A stretch of DNA of 5,619 nucleotides from Chlamydiota bacterium (GTDB lineage Bacteria > Chlamydiota > Chlamydiia > Chlamydiales > SM23-39). Location of the stretch: positions 1 to 5,619 of the forward strand of contig DAIDLB010000110.1 of NCBI GenBank assembly GCA_027449725.1. The letters are read 5' to 3'. Both the position numbers and the translations under genes were made by a program. The first letter of the stretch is position 1. Each line of letters begins with the position of its first letter. Shown one piece after another: positions 5,579 to 5,619 of the stretch. The notes beneath the pieces were generated by a model. The model had not been told where the DNA came from. It made no database searches and saw only the letters and a list, made by a program, of their open reading frames with translations.

Positions 5579-5619
5579 ATGATCGAAATTAAAAACCTCT
5601 CCGCCGAAATCGAAGGAAA
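5579..5619 (+). CDS. sufC: Iron-sulfur assembly ATPase SufC, 5' end only
   Basis: Thirteen codons are visible before the window ends: MIEIKNLSAEIEG. This matches the usual beginning of SufC, the ABC-type ATPase that binds SufB and SufD and drives conformational change of the scaffold. The ATG lies two bases after the sufB stop, with only a weak GTGGG six bases upstream inside the sufB end, so translation is probably coupled to sufB. No catalytic motif is within view; the call depends on the N-terminus and on position directly behind sufB. Confidence 0.85.
   Translation, partial: MIEIKNLSAEIEG

Noticed and set aside
1..5619. tRNA, rRNA, CRISPR array, integrase or transposase genes
   Set aside because: No cloverleaf, ribosomal RNA segment, regularly spaced direct repeats or recombinase motifs were seen on either strand.

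Overview
The window most likely comes from a chlamydia-like bacterium (Chlamydiota, Parachlamydiales-type, an amoeba-associated relative of Chlamydia). This is an inference. The sufB-sufC order matches the Chlamydia suf cluster, and a eukaryote-like protein combining ankyrin repeats with a SET domain sits beside a large protein with a eukaryote-like kinase signature, as expected of an intracellular bacterium that secretes effectors. Nothing in the sequence fixes the genus, and another intracellular lineage such as a Legionella relative cannot be excluded.

Layout, left to right. Positions 1-120 hold a palindrome-rich non-coding element. It abuts a broken, minus-strand fragment of an ABC-F ATPase (121-248) that keeps only the region up to the Walker A lysine. 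Next comes a complete minus-strand gene for a 451-residue ankyrin-SET protein (249-1604), a candidate protein methyltransferase. A divergent intergenic region of 139 bases (1605-1743) carries three separate inverted repeats, one of them a hairpin with a U-run directly before a strong ribosome binding site. Rightward from there run a small acidic protein of 104 residues (1744-2058) and, 28 bases later, a 556-residue protein with an actin-fragmin-kinase-like signature and a C-terminal cysteine cluster (2087-3757). The two look like an operon. A 95-residue minus-strand gene of unknown function (3754-4041) meets the kinase-like gene tail to tail with a 4-base overlap. The divergent spacer 4042-4139 carries promoters in both directions, followed by sufB (4140-5576) and the first 41 bases of sufC (5579 to the window end).

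Functionally there are two parts. The right end is housekeeping: the SufBC(D) scaffold and ATPase that assemble iron-sulfur clusters. The left two thirds are accessory: a candidate methyltransferase and a candidate kinase with a small acidic partner, next to a decayed gene and a repeat element. This is consistent with a locus where genes for host interaction have been gained and lost. The effector roles are inferred; only the domain signatures and gene arrangement are visible in the sequence.
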